NCBI GenBank assembly: GCA_023142905.1
Contig: JAGLIP010000030.1
Span: forward strand, 1 to 8,378
DNA from: Candidatus Aenigmatarchaeota archaeon
Lineage (GTDB): Archaea; EX4484-52; B79-G9
Length of the DNA stretch: 8,378 nt
Direction: 5' to 3'
Part shown: positions 1 through 5,774 of the stretch, in pieces
Layout: each line of letters begins with the position of its first letter
Numbering within the stretch: position 1 is the stretch's first letter
Program-made: the position numbers and the translations under genes
Notes under the pieces: generated by a model
Database searches by the model: none
Seen by the model: only the letters and a program-made list of their open reading frames with translations
Told to the model about the DNA's origin: nothing

Positions 1-70
1 TATTTTGCCCGACCGCGTGACTTTTGCGCGTCAAATTTTTATAGCCCATGCTAAATGAATTCGGATTCAT
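1..70 (-). CDS. 5' end of an unidentified protein (runs off the window)
   Basis: On the minus strand an ATG at 70-68 opens a frame of 23 codons that is still open at the window edge. The peptide begins MNPNSFSMGYKNLTRKSHAV. The start is supported by AGGAAGTGAT about three bases upstream, close to the archaeal Shine-Dalgarno consensus GGAGGTGAT. The frame stays open upstream to a TAA near position 130, so a GTG at 115 is a possible but weaker start. I do not recognise the family from so short a peptide. It is transcribed away from the SdpI remnant, and the GC-rich hairpin at 157-180 lies in its upstream region. It could be the first residues of a transposase, but nothing visible proves this. 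Confidence 0.45.
   Translation of the reverse strand, partial: MNPNSFSMGYKNLTRKSHAVGQN
55..70. repeat. Short inverted repeat ATGAAT-TCGG-ATTCAT
   Basis: Six-base arms flank a four-base TCGG spacer. The repeat covers the first codons of the minus-strand partial gene, so it could fold at the start of that mRNA. It may equally be chance in AT-rich coding sequence. Confidence 0.3.
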
Positions 71-145
71 GTTATCACTTCCTGGAATTCGGGGGTCCTT
101 GGCCCTCGCTTCCACTAACCAATTGGTTTTTTACAAAGAAATAAT

Positions 146-220
146 GCCCGCAATTCATCTACGGGCTAAAGCCCGCAGATTTCTTGCGGATGCATATTAA
201 ATTACATTGTACTGCCCGCA
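146..220 (-). mobile_element. IS200/IS605-like end or solo hairpin remnant
   Basis: Read on the minus strand, positions 180-157 form a ten-pair stem, ATCTGCGGGC and GCCCGTAGAT, around a TTTA loop. One pair is G-T on the minus strand but A-C on the plus strand, so the minus strand is the better-folding RNA or ssDNA. Three copies of GCCCGCA (plus-strand sense) lie at 146-152, 171-177 and 214-220, giving alternative pairings with CGGGC at 162-166. GC-rich hairpins with a CTTTAG-type apex are common at IS200/IS605 ends and in the omega RNA of TnpB systems (family knowledge). No tnpA or tnpB is visible, so this would be a solo end, a MITE-like element or a remnant. It directly precedes a gene that has lost its 5' part, which fits an insertion or deletion boundary. 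Confidence 0.4.
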
Positions 221-496
221 ACAGGTCTTCTTTTTTATGGAATAAGTTTCCTTCTTGAAAAATCAAAAAAGAATTTCTTCATAGGAATAAGGATCCCATG
301 GACTTTATCAAGTGATGAAGTGTGGAGAAAAACACATAAACTAGGCGCAAAAATGTTTAGGGTCTTTGCGATTCTTGCCTTTGTGAGTGTAATTATTCCG
401 TCAGGTTTTATGGTTTTTATGGCATCGACTTTTTTAGGCGTCATATATCTTTTTGCATACTCGTATTTTGAATACAAAAAAGAGAAGAAAAACTAA
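206..496 (+). pseudogene. SdpI-family membrane protein, 3' remnant
   Basis: The plus strand reads in one frame to a TAA at 494-496 and encodes about 96 residues matching the C-terminal third of SdpI-family proteins, which are multi-pass membrane proteins named for the Bacillus SdpC toxin-immunity factor. The diagnostic stretch NFFIGIRIPWTLSSDEVW and the following KTHKLGAKMF are the family hallmark. Two hydrophobic segments flank the hallmark region (roughly LPATGLLFYGISFLL and FAILAFVSVIIPSGFMVFM), and the protein ends in a Lys-rich tail. The frame extends back to a TAA at 167-169 without any ATG, GTG or TTG; the first ATG is at 355, past the hallmark motif. The usual N-terminal part, including a P-x-H-W-N type motif, is absent from the upstream DNA. 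I infer that the gene lost about two thirds of its 5' end, with the junction near 190-206 beside the hairpin element. Confidence 0.75.
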
Positions 497-514
497 TATT
501 GCTTTAAAATTATC

Positions 515-521
515 TTTTTTT
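515..521 (+). terminator. T-rich terminator candidate
   Basis: A run of seven T lies about 19 bases after the stop of the SdpI remnant and before the next promoter. Archaeal RNA polymerase often stops at such runs without a hairpin. It may be left over from the intact gene. Confidence 0.35.
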
Positions 522-537
522 GCATAATGCTCGATAA

Positions 538-546
538 TTTTAAATA
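538..546 (+). promoter_or_regulatory. TATA box for the 138-residue orphan gene
   Basis: TTTTAAATA is centred 42 bases before the ATG at 584. With a start site about 25 bases downstream, the leader would be some 15-18 bases and would carry GGTGG at 572-576, seven bases before the ATG. This gene therefore looks Shine-Dalgarno-led, unlike most of its neighbours. Confidence 0.5.
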
Positions 547-583
547 CATTCCATACTAAAAAGTGATTACTGGTGGTTAATCA

Positions 584-1000
584 ATGTTACATGTTGGTAA
601 ATTCGATTTTGAGCAAAATGGCGATACTGTTTATCTTTCTTTAGAGCAAACAGAGGCAACAATTTATGGCGCACATTCAGAACATTGGGAATTACGCCGT
701 GTTTTGGTGGACTTAAAAGAACAAGGAAAAACCGTTGGTTGCCCTGAAGAAGTATACAAGGCGTTAATTGCACGGGATTGGTTTAAGAAAGAACCAGTAG
801 GGAACTTCATGTGTGCTATGGGTATATATAGTGATGTGCGGTTAAACCAAATAATACATAAATATGGATTGTCCGAAAACCATTTGCCTGCAATAGATGC
901 AATTATCAATATGCGTGACGGTTTGCTTCGAGCAGATAAATATGTTAAACAACAACAAAACCGCCTTGAAACACTACGGTTAAAAAATCAGGTTTCTTAA
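584..1000 (+). CDS. Hypothetical 138-residue soluble protein
   Basis: I do not recognise this protein. The N-terminal 30 residues look like beta strands (GKFDFEQNGDTVYLSLEQTE). After a His-rich turn, HSEHWELRR at 31-39, the rest is mostly helical, ending in a charged helix from about 104 with KQQQNRLETLRLK. There is no signal peptide or membrane segment; the only cysteines are C53 and C77. The ATG is chosen because GGTGG precedes it by seven bases and a TATA box lies at 538-546. The gene converges on uvrC, and the two stop codons overlap within TTAA at 997-1000. A balanced, well-punctuated frame with its own promoter and ribosome site supports a real gene; its role is unknown. Confidence 0.75.
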   Translation: MLHVGKFDFEQNGDTVYLSLEQTEATIYGAHSEHWELRRVLVDLKEQGKTVGCPEEVYKALIARDWFKKEPVGNFMCAMGIYSDVRLNQIIHKYGLSENHLPAIDAIINMRDGLLRADKYVKQQQNRLETLRLKNQVS

Positions 1001-2631
1001 TGGTTTTGCCCGTTGTCATCAAACAACTCTTTATCTCTTAATTTCTTATGGTATGTTATTGCGAACCTGTGGGCTTCGTCCCGCACTCTCTGCACGAGAT
1101 AAAGCCCCTGTGTGTCGCGCTCAAGTATTACAGGTATATCTTTTTCGGGCAAAAATATTTCCTCTTCCCTTTTTGCAAGGGCGCATACAGGGATGTCAAG
1201 ATTTAGTTCATTCAATACCCCTAAAGTCACATTAAGATGTCCTTTACCACCATCAACAAGAATCAAATCCGGCAATTGAAGCCCTTCTTTTTTAACTCGT
1301 ATATACCTCCTTTTAATAACTTCTTCCATCATTGAAAAATCATCAGTTCCGAAAACAGTCTGTATTTTGAATTTCCTATAATTGCTTTTCTTCGGCATTC
1401 CGGTAACAAATGTTACCATTGAGCCGACAGCGTTTTTGCCCTGTATGTTTGATATGTCAAACGCCTCAATCCGTTCAGGCAATTGTGGAAGATTGAGCTC
1501 TTTTTTAAGCTGTAATAACGCTTCATTTATTTTTACCTGACGGATTTTATTTTGTTCTAAGGAAATTTGAGCATTTTTTGATACTAATTCAACAAGTTTT
1601 TTCATATCTCCTTTTTTTGGAATCTTGATTTCTATTTTTTGACCATGCAGTTTTTTAAGCCATTCTTCTATTGCTGGTTTGTCATCTATCTCATCACATA
1701 TTATAATTTCTTTTGGTGATGATGTTTGGTTCGAATAGAACTGTTTTACAAAAGAGGTAAGAATATCTTTTTTTGTTTCAGTCATAGAAAACACAAAATT
1801 TCTGCTTCCGGTAACCGCTCCTGTGCGGACAAAGAAAATTGTGATAATCATGTCTTTGCCGTCATCTGCAAAGCCGATTACATCCCGATTTTTGTCCGGA
1901 GCGGAAACTATTTTTTGCCTTGTGCGGAATTCTTCAATCTTTTTTATCTGATCCCTTAACGCCGCCGCCCTTTCAAATGCATGGGTTTCTGATGCCTTTT
2001 TCATCCTTTTTTCAAGAGTTTTGATTAAATAATCGCTTTTTCCATTAAGAAAATCAACAGCATCCCCGACAAGTGCCTCATATTCTTCTTTTGTTATGTT
2101 TTTATTGCACGGGGCGAAACAATGCCCTATTTCATGTAATAGGCATGGCTTTCTTTCAGGCAGTTTTTTTGGGTTTCCGCCGGGGCAGTCCCTTAATTTG
2201 AATGTCGCGTTTATTGTCCTTATAAGCGATATGACCGATGTTGTGTATGGCCCGAAATATTTAGATTTGCTGTTTTTTGGTATTCGCCTTTTAAGAAGAA
2301 CTCTCGGATATTCGTCTTCTGTTGTGATTCGAATATACGGGTATGACTTGTCGTCTTTTAAGTCTATGTTGTATTTGGGCTTTGTTTTTTTGATGAGTGA
2401 ATTTTCAAGAACCAACGCCTCTATTTCTGAATCCGTGACAATGAATTCAATGTTTTTTACATGCTTTGCCATAGTCGCTGTTTTTATGTCTTTTGTTGTG
2501 TTGTCGAAATACGATTTTACCCGTTTTTTAAGATTTTTGGCCTTGCCTATATAGATTGTGCGCCCAGAGGCATCTTTCATCATGTAAACGCCCGGGTTTG
2601 AAGGCATGTTTTTGATGGTATCGGAAAGCAT
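997..2631 (-). CDS. uvrC: UvrABC excision nuclease subunit UvrC, lacking the C-terminal HhH domain
   Basis: UvrC makes both incisions around a DNA lesion in nucleotide excision repair, recruited by UvrB. The 544 residues show, in order: a GIY-YIG nuclease (GVY at 14-16, YIG at 27-29, R37, catalytic-type E76); four cysteines C149, C163, C171 and C175 matching the reported UvrC Fe-S ligands; a UVR motif that contacts UvrB at about 200-234; and the RNase H-like 5' nuclease, with D392 in FDISNIQG, D460 in LVDGGKG and H521 in DEAHRFA. The protein ends at KLRDKELFDDNGQNH, exactly where bacterial UvrC of about 600 residues continues into a tandem helix-hairpin-helix. No HhH-like sequence follows in another frame, because that DNA encodes the convergent orphan. 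I recall some archaeal UvrCs of similar short length, so this may be a natural form. The start follows M-x7-MPSNPGVY family spacing. uvrA and uvrB are not in the window. Confidence 0.96.
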   Translation of the reverse strand: MLSDTIKNMPSNPGVYMMKDASGRTIYIGKAKNLKKRVKSYFDNTTKDIKTATMAKHVKNIEFIVTDSEIEALVLENSLIKKTKPKYNIDLKDDKSYPYIRITTEDEYPRVLLKRRIPKNSKSKYFGPYTTSVISLIRTINATFKLRDCPGGNPKKLPERKPCLLHEIGHCFAPCNKNITKEEYEALVGDAVDFLNGKSDYLIKTLEKRMKKASETHAFERAAALRDQIKKIEEFRTRQKIVSAPDKNRDVIGFADDGKDMIITIFFVRTGAVTGSRNFVFSMTETKKDILTSFVKQFYSNQTSSPKEIIICDEIDDKPAIEEWLKKLHGQKIEIKIPKKGDMKKLVELVSKNAQISLEQNKIRQVKINEALLQLKKELNLPQLPERIEAFDISNIQGKNAVGSMVTFVTGMPKKSNYRKFKIQTVFGTDDFSMMEEVIKRRYIRVKKEGLQLPDLILVDGGKGHLNVTLGVLNELNLDIPVCALAKREEEIFLPEKDIPVILERDTQGLYLVQRVRDEAHRFAITYHKKLRDKELFDDNGQNH

Positions 2632-2652
2632 ACCTCAAAATATGAAAAAAGG

Positions 2653-2660
2653 ATATTAAA
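2653..2660 (-). promoter_or_regulatory. TATA box of uvrC
   Basis: Minus-strand TTTAATAT is centred about 25 bases before the uvrC ATG, so transcription should begin at or next to the start codon. The GAGG at 2633-2636 is separated from the ATG by a single base, too close to act as a ribosome site, which also favours a leaderless message. Confidence 0.5.
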
Positions 2661-2684
2661 TGTTTGGGGTTTGTAGATGTCAAC

Positions 2685-2693
2685 TAATAAAAA
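2685..2693 (+). promoter_or_regulatory. TATA box of the 433-residue membrane protein gene
   Basis: TAATAAAAA is centred 26 bases before the ATG at 2715, giving a leaderless message. It lies only about 25 bases from the divergent uvrC TATA box, so the two promoters share one 83-base spacer. Confidence 0.45.
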
Positions 2694-2714
2694 GATGTAA
2701 GTGGCATTTTACTT

Positions 2715-4016
2715 ATGAAATTGCGATTATTTGTTATTTTTTTATTGGTTCTTTTAATACCGAACACATATGGTTTTGATTACCCACCTTCATTGGGTGC
2801 GGGCATATGTGAAACACATTTTGAGAAAGAGAGCACCACTATAACTCTTGATATCTATGGGGGTAACTCGTATGATTCGCAATTGATTGCAAACACAAAC
2901 GGAAGATATTCTTTTGAAATTTTAACTATTGGAGATTACACAAAGTTAACAGAAGAAATTCAAGGGGCTGTAGATATTATCTGTGATGGAAAATTTGTTA
3001 GGAAGATAGGTTTGGGAGATTTTGAATCTTATCTTAAAACAATCAATAATGATAACATAACTCATTTCATTCTAAATGGTACCTTCACGGTTCCTAAAGA
3101 TGCAATCTTTTGCGAAGCATCAGGTTATATTGGAGGAAAAAATTATAACCGAACAGGAAAATGTAAAGAAAACTGTTTTTGTCAGTTTCTATTTTTCGCT
3201 AGCTCAAATACGGTTAAAAGCGGAAAAAAAGAAGTCTGGACACGCGAAGAATTCTTAATGAGTAAATGGGTGGACGAGCTTAAAACAAGTAATGAAGAAC
3301 AAAGGAAACAAAACCAGTTATCTGTTTGGGTAACTTTGTTTGTTGCAATCATAGCCATTCTTGGTGGAGGTTATGCAACATACTATGCACAAAAGAAACT
3401 TTATGAAAAAAAGATACAAAGAGAATATAACGAAAAAATATGGGCGCCAATTAATTCATCGATATTGTTTTGTTTAAGTCAATTAACCGATTTTTTAAAA
3501 ATATATTCGGATCATAATTCTTGGAGACAGGAAAAATTAGAAAATAATTATGATTATTGGGTGGGTATTAAAAATTCTCCAAATTCGATAATTGTGAAAC
3601 ATGATAATCCCGTACTGTATAATAAACTAGATACTTTTTTTGAGAAATTAGTTCCAAAATATAATTATTTTCATACTGAGGCGACAAAAGAATCATCAAA
3701 AGTTTTATTAGAATTTATTAGTTTAAAACTAAAAAAACCAGTTAATCGTTTTTTAGATACGGATCCTTCAGTGATAATGGCTGCTAGTCTAAAAGAAAAA
3801 ACTCCAAAAGAAGTTTATGCTCAAGTACAGCACATGAGTGAACGGATAACAGATTATACGAAACGAATAACATTATCTAAAAATGATTTAATCCGTATAA
3901 AAGCTAAATTAATTACGCTCGACAAGGTAAAAAAAATATTATCCGATTACAAACATATAGTAAAAGAAGCAAACGAAATAGAAGCAGAACTTAAAAAAAG
4001 GTTGGATTCCAAATAA
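2715..4016 (+). CDS. Unrecognised signal-peptide and single-TM protein with large cytoplasmic helical domain
   Basis: I do not recognise the family. Residues 1-20 form a signal peptide (Lys/Arg, a run of F, V, I and L, then a small-residue end at NTYG). Residues 21-202 form an outside domain with six cysteines (C32, C90, C133, C150, C154, C156) and three N-glycosylation sequons at N114, N121 and N145. A transmembrane helix spans about 203-225 (VWVTLFVAIIAILGGGYATYY) and is followed by Lys-rich KKLYEKKIQREYNEK, consistent with the positive-inside rule. Residues 240-433 are helical and charged, with likely coiled coil after about 370 (ERITDYTKRITLSKN and EANEIEAELKKRL). The layout, an outside cysteine-rich sensor-like part, one membrane pass and an inside helical part, could suit a receptor or scaffold, but that is inference. 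Its codons are more AT-rich than those of uvrC or nth. The next gene starts 52 bases downstream with its own promoter. Confidence 0.85.
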   Translation: MKLRLFVIFLLVLLIPNTYGFDYPPSLGAGICETHFEKESTTITLDIYGGNSYDSQLIANTNGRYSFEILTIGDYTKLTEEIQGAVDIICDGKFVRKIGLGDFESYLKTINNDNITHFILNGTFTVPKDAIFCEASGYIGGKNYNRTGKCKENCFCQFLFFASSNTVKSGKKEVWTREEFLMSKWVDELKTSNEEQRKQNQLSVWVTLFVAIIAILGGGYATYYAQKKLYEKKIQREYNEKIWAPINSSILFCLSQLTDFLKIYSDHNSWRQEKLENNYDYWVGIKNSPNSIIVKHDNPVLYNKLDTFFEKLVPKYNYFHTEATKESSKVLLEFISLKLKKPVNRFLDTDPSVIMAASLKEKTPKEVYAQVQHMSERITDYTKRITLSKNDLIRIKAKLITLDKVKKILSDYKHIVKEANEIEAELKKRLDSK

Positions 4017-4020
4017 CTAG

Positions 4021-4087
4021 TGTTAAAACCGTAACATTTATATATCAGTTGTTACAATATTATAACATATGTTACAAAAATATAACC
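4021..4087 (+). promoter_or_regulatory. Operator array of TGTTA/TAACA half-sites around the MNT promoter
   Basis: Three inverted repeats surround the start of the HTH-nucleotidyltransferase gene. Site 1, TGTTA-N6-TAACA, is at 4021-4036 and abuts the TATA box. Site 2, TGTTACAATATTATAACA at 4050-4067, matches its own reverse complement at 16 of 18 bases. Site 3, TGTTACAAAAATATAACC at 4070-4087, shares 15 of 18 bases with site 2 and lies inside the first codons. Their centres are 30 and 20 bases apart, about three and two helical turns, so all would face the same side of the DNA. Sites 2 and 3 join through the perfect palindrome TAACATATGTTA at 4063-4074. The encoded winged-helix domain is the obvious binder, which would give autorepression; this is inference. 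Confidence 0.6.
4037..4044 (+). promoter_or_regulatory. TATA box of the MNT/HEPN operon
   Basis: TTTATATA is centred about 28 bases before the ATG at 4069, so the message is predicted to be leaderless or nearly so. Operator-like repeats flank it on both sides. Confidence 0.6.
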
Positions 4088-4608
4088 GATGGAAAGTGTT
4101 GAAGGTCTTTTTTGATAATCCGAAACCTGAAGGTGGTGGTTTTCAGTTAAGGGAAATAAGCAGGATAACAAATTTGGCGCTTCCATCAGTTAAAAATTAC
4201 TTAGAAGATCTCAAAGAAGAAAATCTGATTGTAAAGACAAAACACCGAATTCACGCATATCCCGTATACTGGGCAAACAGGACAAGCGATAATTTTCGAT
4301 TTTTAAAGAAAATGGACATGATTTTCTCAATCAAAAATTCCGGGCTGCTTGAATACTTAAGCAATAAATATATGCCTGGCGCAATTGTTTTGTTCGGTTC
4401 TGCATCAAGGGGAGAAGATTTAAAGGAAAGCGATATTGATTTGTTTTTGTTATGTGCGGATACAAAGATTGATGTTGCAAAATATGAAGCCGTATTAAAC
4501 CGGAAGATAAATATTTTATTTTCAAAAGATTTCAAATCAATTAGCAATGAATTAAAAAACAACATAATAAATGGCGTTGTTTTAAGTGGTTACCTTAAGG
4601 GGTTCTGA
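4069..4608 (+). CDS. HTH-MNT nucleotidyltransferase, probable antitoxin partner of HEPN
   Basis: The protein is a winged helix-turn-helix fused to a minimal nucleotidyltransferase. Residues 8-60 carry the DNA-binding part (FQLREISRITNLALPSVKNY, then a wing ending in KTKHRIHAYPVY). Residues 103-150 carry the polymerase-beta-type core: GAIVLFGSASRGEDLKESD with G110-S111 and the metal pair D122 and D124. The usual third acidic position appears to be N148 in RKINILF, a common variation that may reduce activity. In characterised MNT/HEPN systems the MNT protein adds AMP to the HEPN RNase and silences it (family knowledge). The HEPN gene follows at once: its ATG is four bases after this stop. The winged helix and the repeats over the promoter suggest that it also represses its own operon. 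The ATG is supported by TATA spacing. Confidence 0.9.
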   Translation: MLQKYNRWKVLKVFFDNPKPEGGGFQLREISRITNLALPSVKNYLEDLKEENLIVKTKHRIHAYPVYWANRTSDNFRFLKKMDMIFSIKNSGLLEYLSNKYMPGAIVLFGSASRGEDLKESDIDLFLLCADTKIDVAKYEAVLNRKINILFSKDFKSISNELKNNIINGVVLSGYLKGF

Positions 4609-4612
4609 TTTT

Positions 4613-5023
4613 ATGGGCGAACTTATTGAAATTACACCGGACAGGCAAAAGGCAAATTCTATGCATCGTATGGCTAATACTAGGCTTGAAATGCTGTCAA
4701 CTATGGATACGGTGAAATACCCATCGCTTGTTATCGAAGGATATTACGAGGTACTAAAGGAATTGATTACCGCACTAACTTCTTTGGATGGTTACAAGGC
4801 AAAAGGCGAAGGCGCACACAAAATACTTATTGAATATGTTGGTGAATCATACAAAAACGAATTTTGCGAAGCAGACATTTATTTACTGGATGAGTTACGA
4901 AGAATAAGAAATAAGATAAACTATGATGGTTTTTTTGTAAAAGAAGAATATGTTGCACGAAACAAGAAAATAATTTTTGAAATAATAAGGAAATTAAACG
5001 AAATTATCGAGAAACGCATATAA
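4613..5023 (+). CDS. HEPN-domain protein, partner of the upstream MNT
   Basis: This is a 136-residue all-helical HEPN protein. The C-terminal part carries LLDELRRIRNKINYDGFFV, the position of the HEPN RNase motif. R99-N100 are present, but the expected His is Tyr104, followed by D105-G106. The middle has a conserved-looking AHKILIEYV with H69. HEPN proteins next to MNT genes are usually RNase toxins with R-x4-6-H; with Tyr in place of His, RNase activity is uncertain. I prefer the ATG at 4613, because AAGGGG lies ten bases before it, over a GTG at 4586 that would overlap the upstream gene and add a non-helical tail. It shares the MNT promoter. Alternatives are a degenerate toxin or a subfamily with another active-site arrangement. 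Confidence 0.85.
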   Translation: MGELIEITPDRQKANSMHRMANTRLEMLSTMDTVKYPSLVIEGYYEVLKELITALTSLDGYKAKGEGAHKILIEYVGESYKNEFCEADIYLLDELRRIRNKINYDGFFVKEEYVARNKKIIFEIIRKLNEIIEKRI

Positions 5024-5074
5024 ACATATAATGGGAGTGCATAACTTTCTAAATTTTACTAACCAATAAACAGT

Positions 5075-5719
5075 ATGGTTTTGTTGGATAATCATAAACA
5101 TATTGAAATAATCATCTCGCGCCTGAGAAAACAATACCCTGGTGCGAAAACAGAGCTTTTGCACAAAAATCCGCTTGAGCTTTTGATTGCAACAGTATTG
5201 TCCGCACAGGCAACAGACAAGAGTGTGAATAAGGTAACTCCAATACTTTTTTCTAAATATAAATACACTAACGATTTTGCGGATGCAGATTTTTCTGAAC
5301 TTCAAGAGGACATTAAAACAATCAATTTTTACAAGACAAAAGCCAAGAACATAAAGAAAATATGCACAATTCTTGAAATAGAATTCAGAGGCATGGTTCC
5401 AAACACAATGGATGAGCTGGTGCGGCTCCCGGGCGTTGCAAGAAAGACAGCAAATGTTGTTCTCACCGAAGGATACGGCATAATTGACGGAATCGCTGTT
5501 GATACGCATGTAACAAGGCTTTCAGAGCGGTTGGGTCTGACTGAAAACACAGATCCCAAAAAGATAGAAAAAGATTTGATGAATATTGCAAACAAAAACG
5601 ATTGGAGGGATATCTCAAACTTATTGATTCTTCACGGCAGAGCCGTCTGTTCTGCAAAAAAACCGAATTGCAAAGATTGTCTTTTAAATGACATTTGCAA
5701 AAGCGCGTTTAAGGCGTGA
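5075..5719 (+). CDS. nth: Endonuclease III (DNA glycosylase/AP lyase)
   Basis: The enzyme removes oxidised pyrimidines and cuts the abasic site in base excision repair. At 214 residues it has normal family length. The helix-hairpin-helix LPGVARKTANVV at 118-129 contains the Schiff-base lysine K124; the catalytic aspartate is D143 in AVDTHVTRL. The C-terminal Fe-S loop is complete: C192, C199, C202 and C208, spaced C-x6-C-x2-C-x5-C. LLIATVLSAQATDKSVN near the N-terminus is the family signature. It starts 51 bases after the HEPN gene. No Shine-Dalgarno is visible, and only a weak TATA-like stretch (TTTCTAAATT around 5046-5056) precedes it, so it may use its own leaderless promoter or read-through from the MNT/HEPN operon. 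Confidence 0.97.
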   Translation: MVLLDNHKHIEIIISRLRKQYPGAKTELLHKNPLELLIATVLSAQATDKSVNKVTPILFSKYKYTNDFADADFSELQEDIKTINFYKTKAKNIKKICTILEIEFRGMVPNTMDELVRLPGVARKTANVVLTEGYGIIDGIAVDTHVTRLSERLGLTENTDPKKIEKDLMNIANKNDWRDISNLLILHGRAVCSAKKPNCKDCLLNDICKSAFKA

Positions 5720-5743
5720 ATCTAAAATCAAAGTATCATATAG

Positions 5744-5754
5744 TTTTATATTTA
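5744..5754 (+). promoter_or_regulatory. TATA box of the 303-residue gene and methyltransferase
   Basis: TTTTATATTTA is centred 26 bases before the ATG at 5775. No Shine-Dalgarno lies between them, so the message should be leaderless. Confidence 0.55.
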
Positions 5755-5774
5755 TTTGTCCTTAATAAGTAGTT

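Noticed and set aside
235..477. Minus-strand open frame of 80 codons opposite the SdpI remnant
   Set aside because: The plus-strand frame carries a clear SdpI-family signature; the minus frame is only its shadow and has no ribosome site or promoter.
2632..2636. GAGGT directly before the uvrC ATG as a Shine-Dalgarno
   Set aside because: It touches the start codon with no spacing, and the TATA box position predicts a leaderless message.
4586..4612. Longer HEPN protein from a GTG start overlapping the MNT gene
   Set aside because: The ATG at 4613 has AAGGGG at a workable distance and begins where the HEPN-like sequence begins; the extra nine residues match nothing in the fold.
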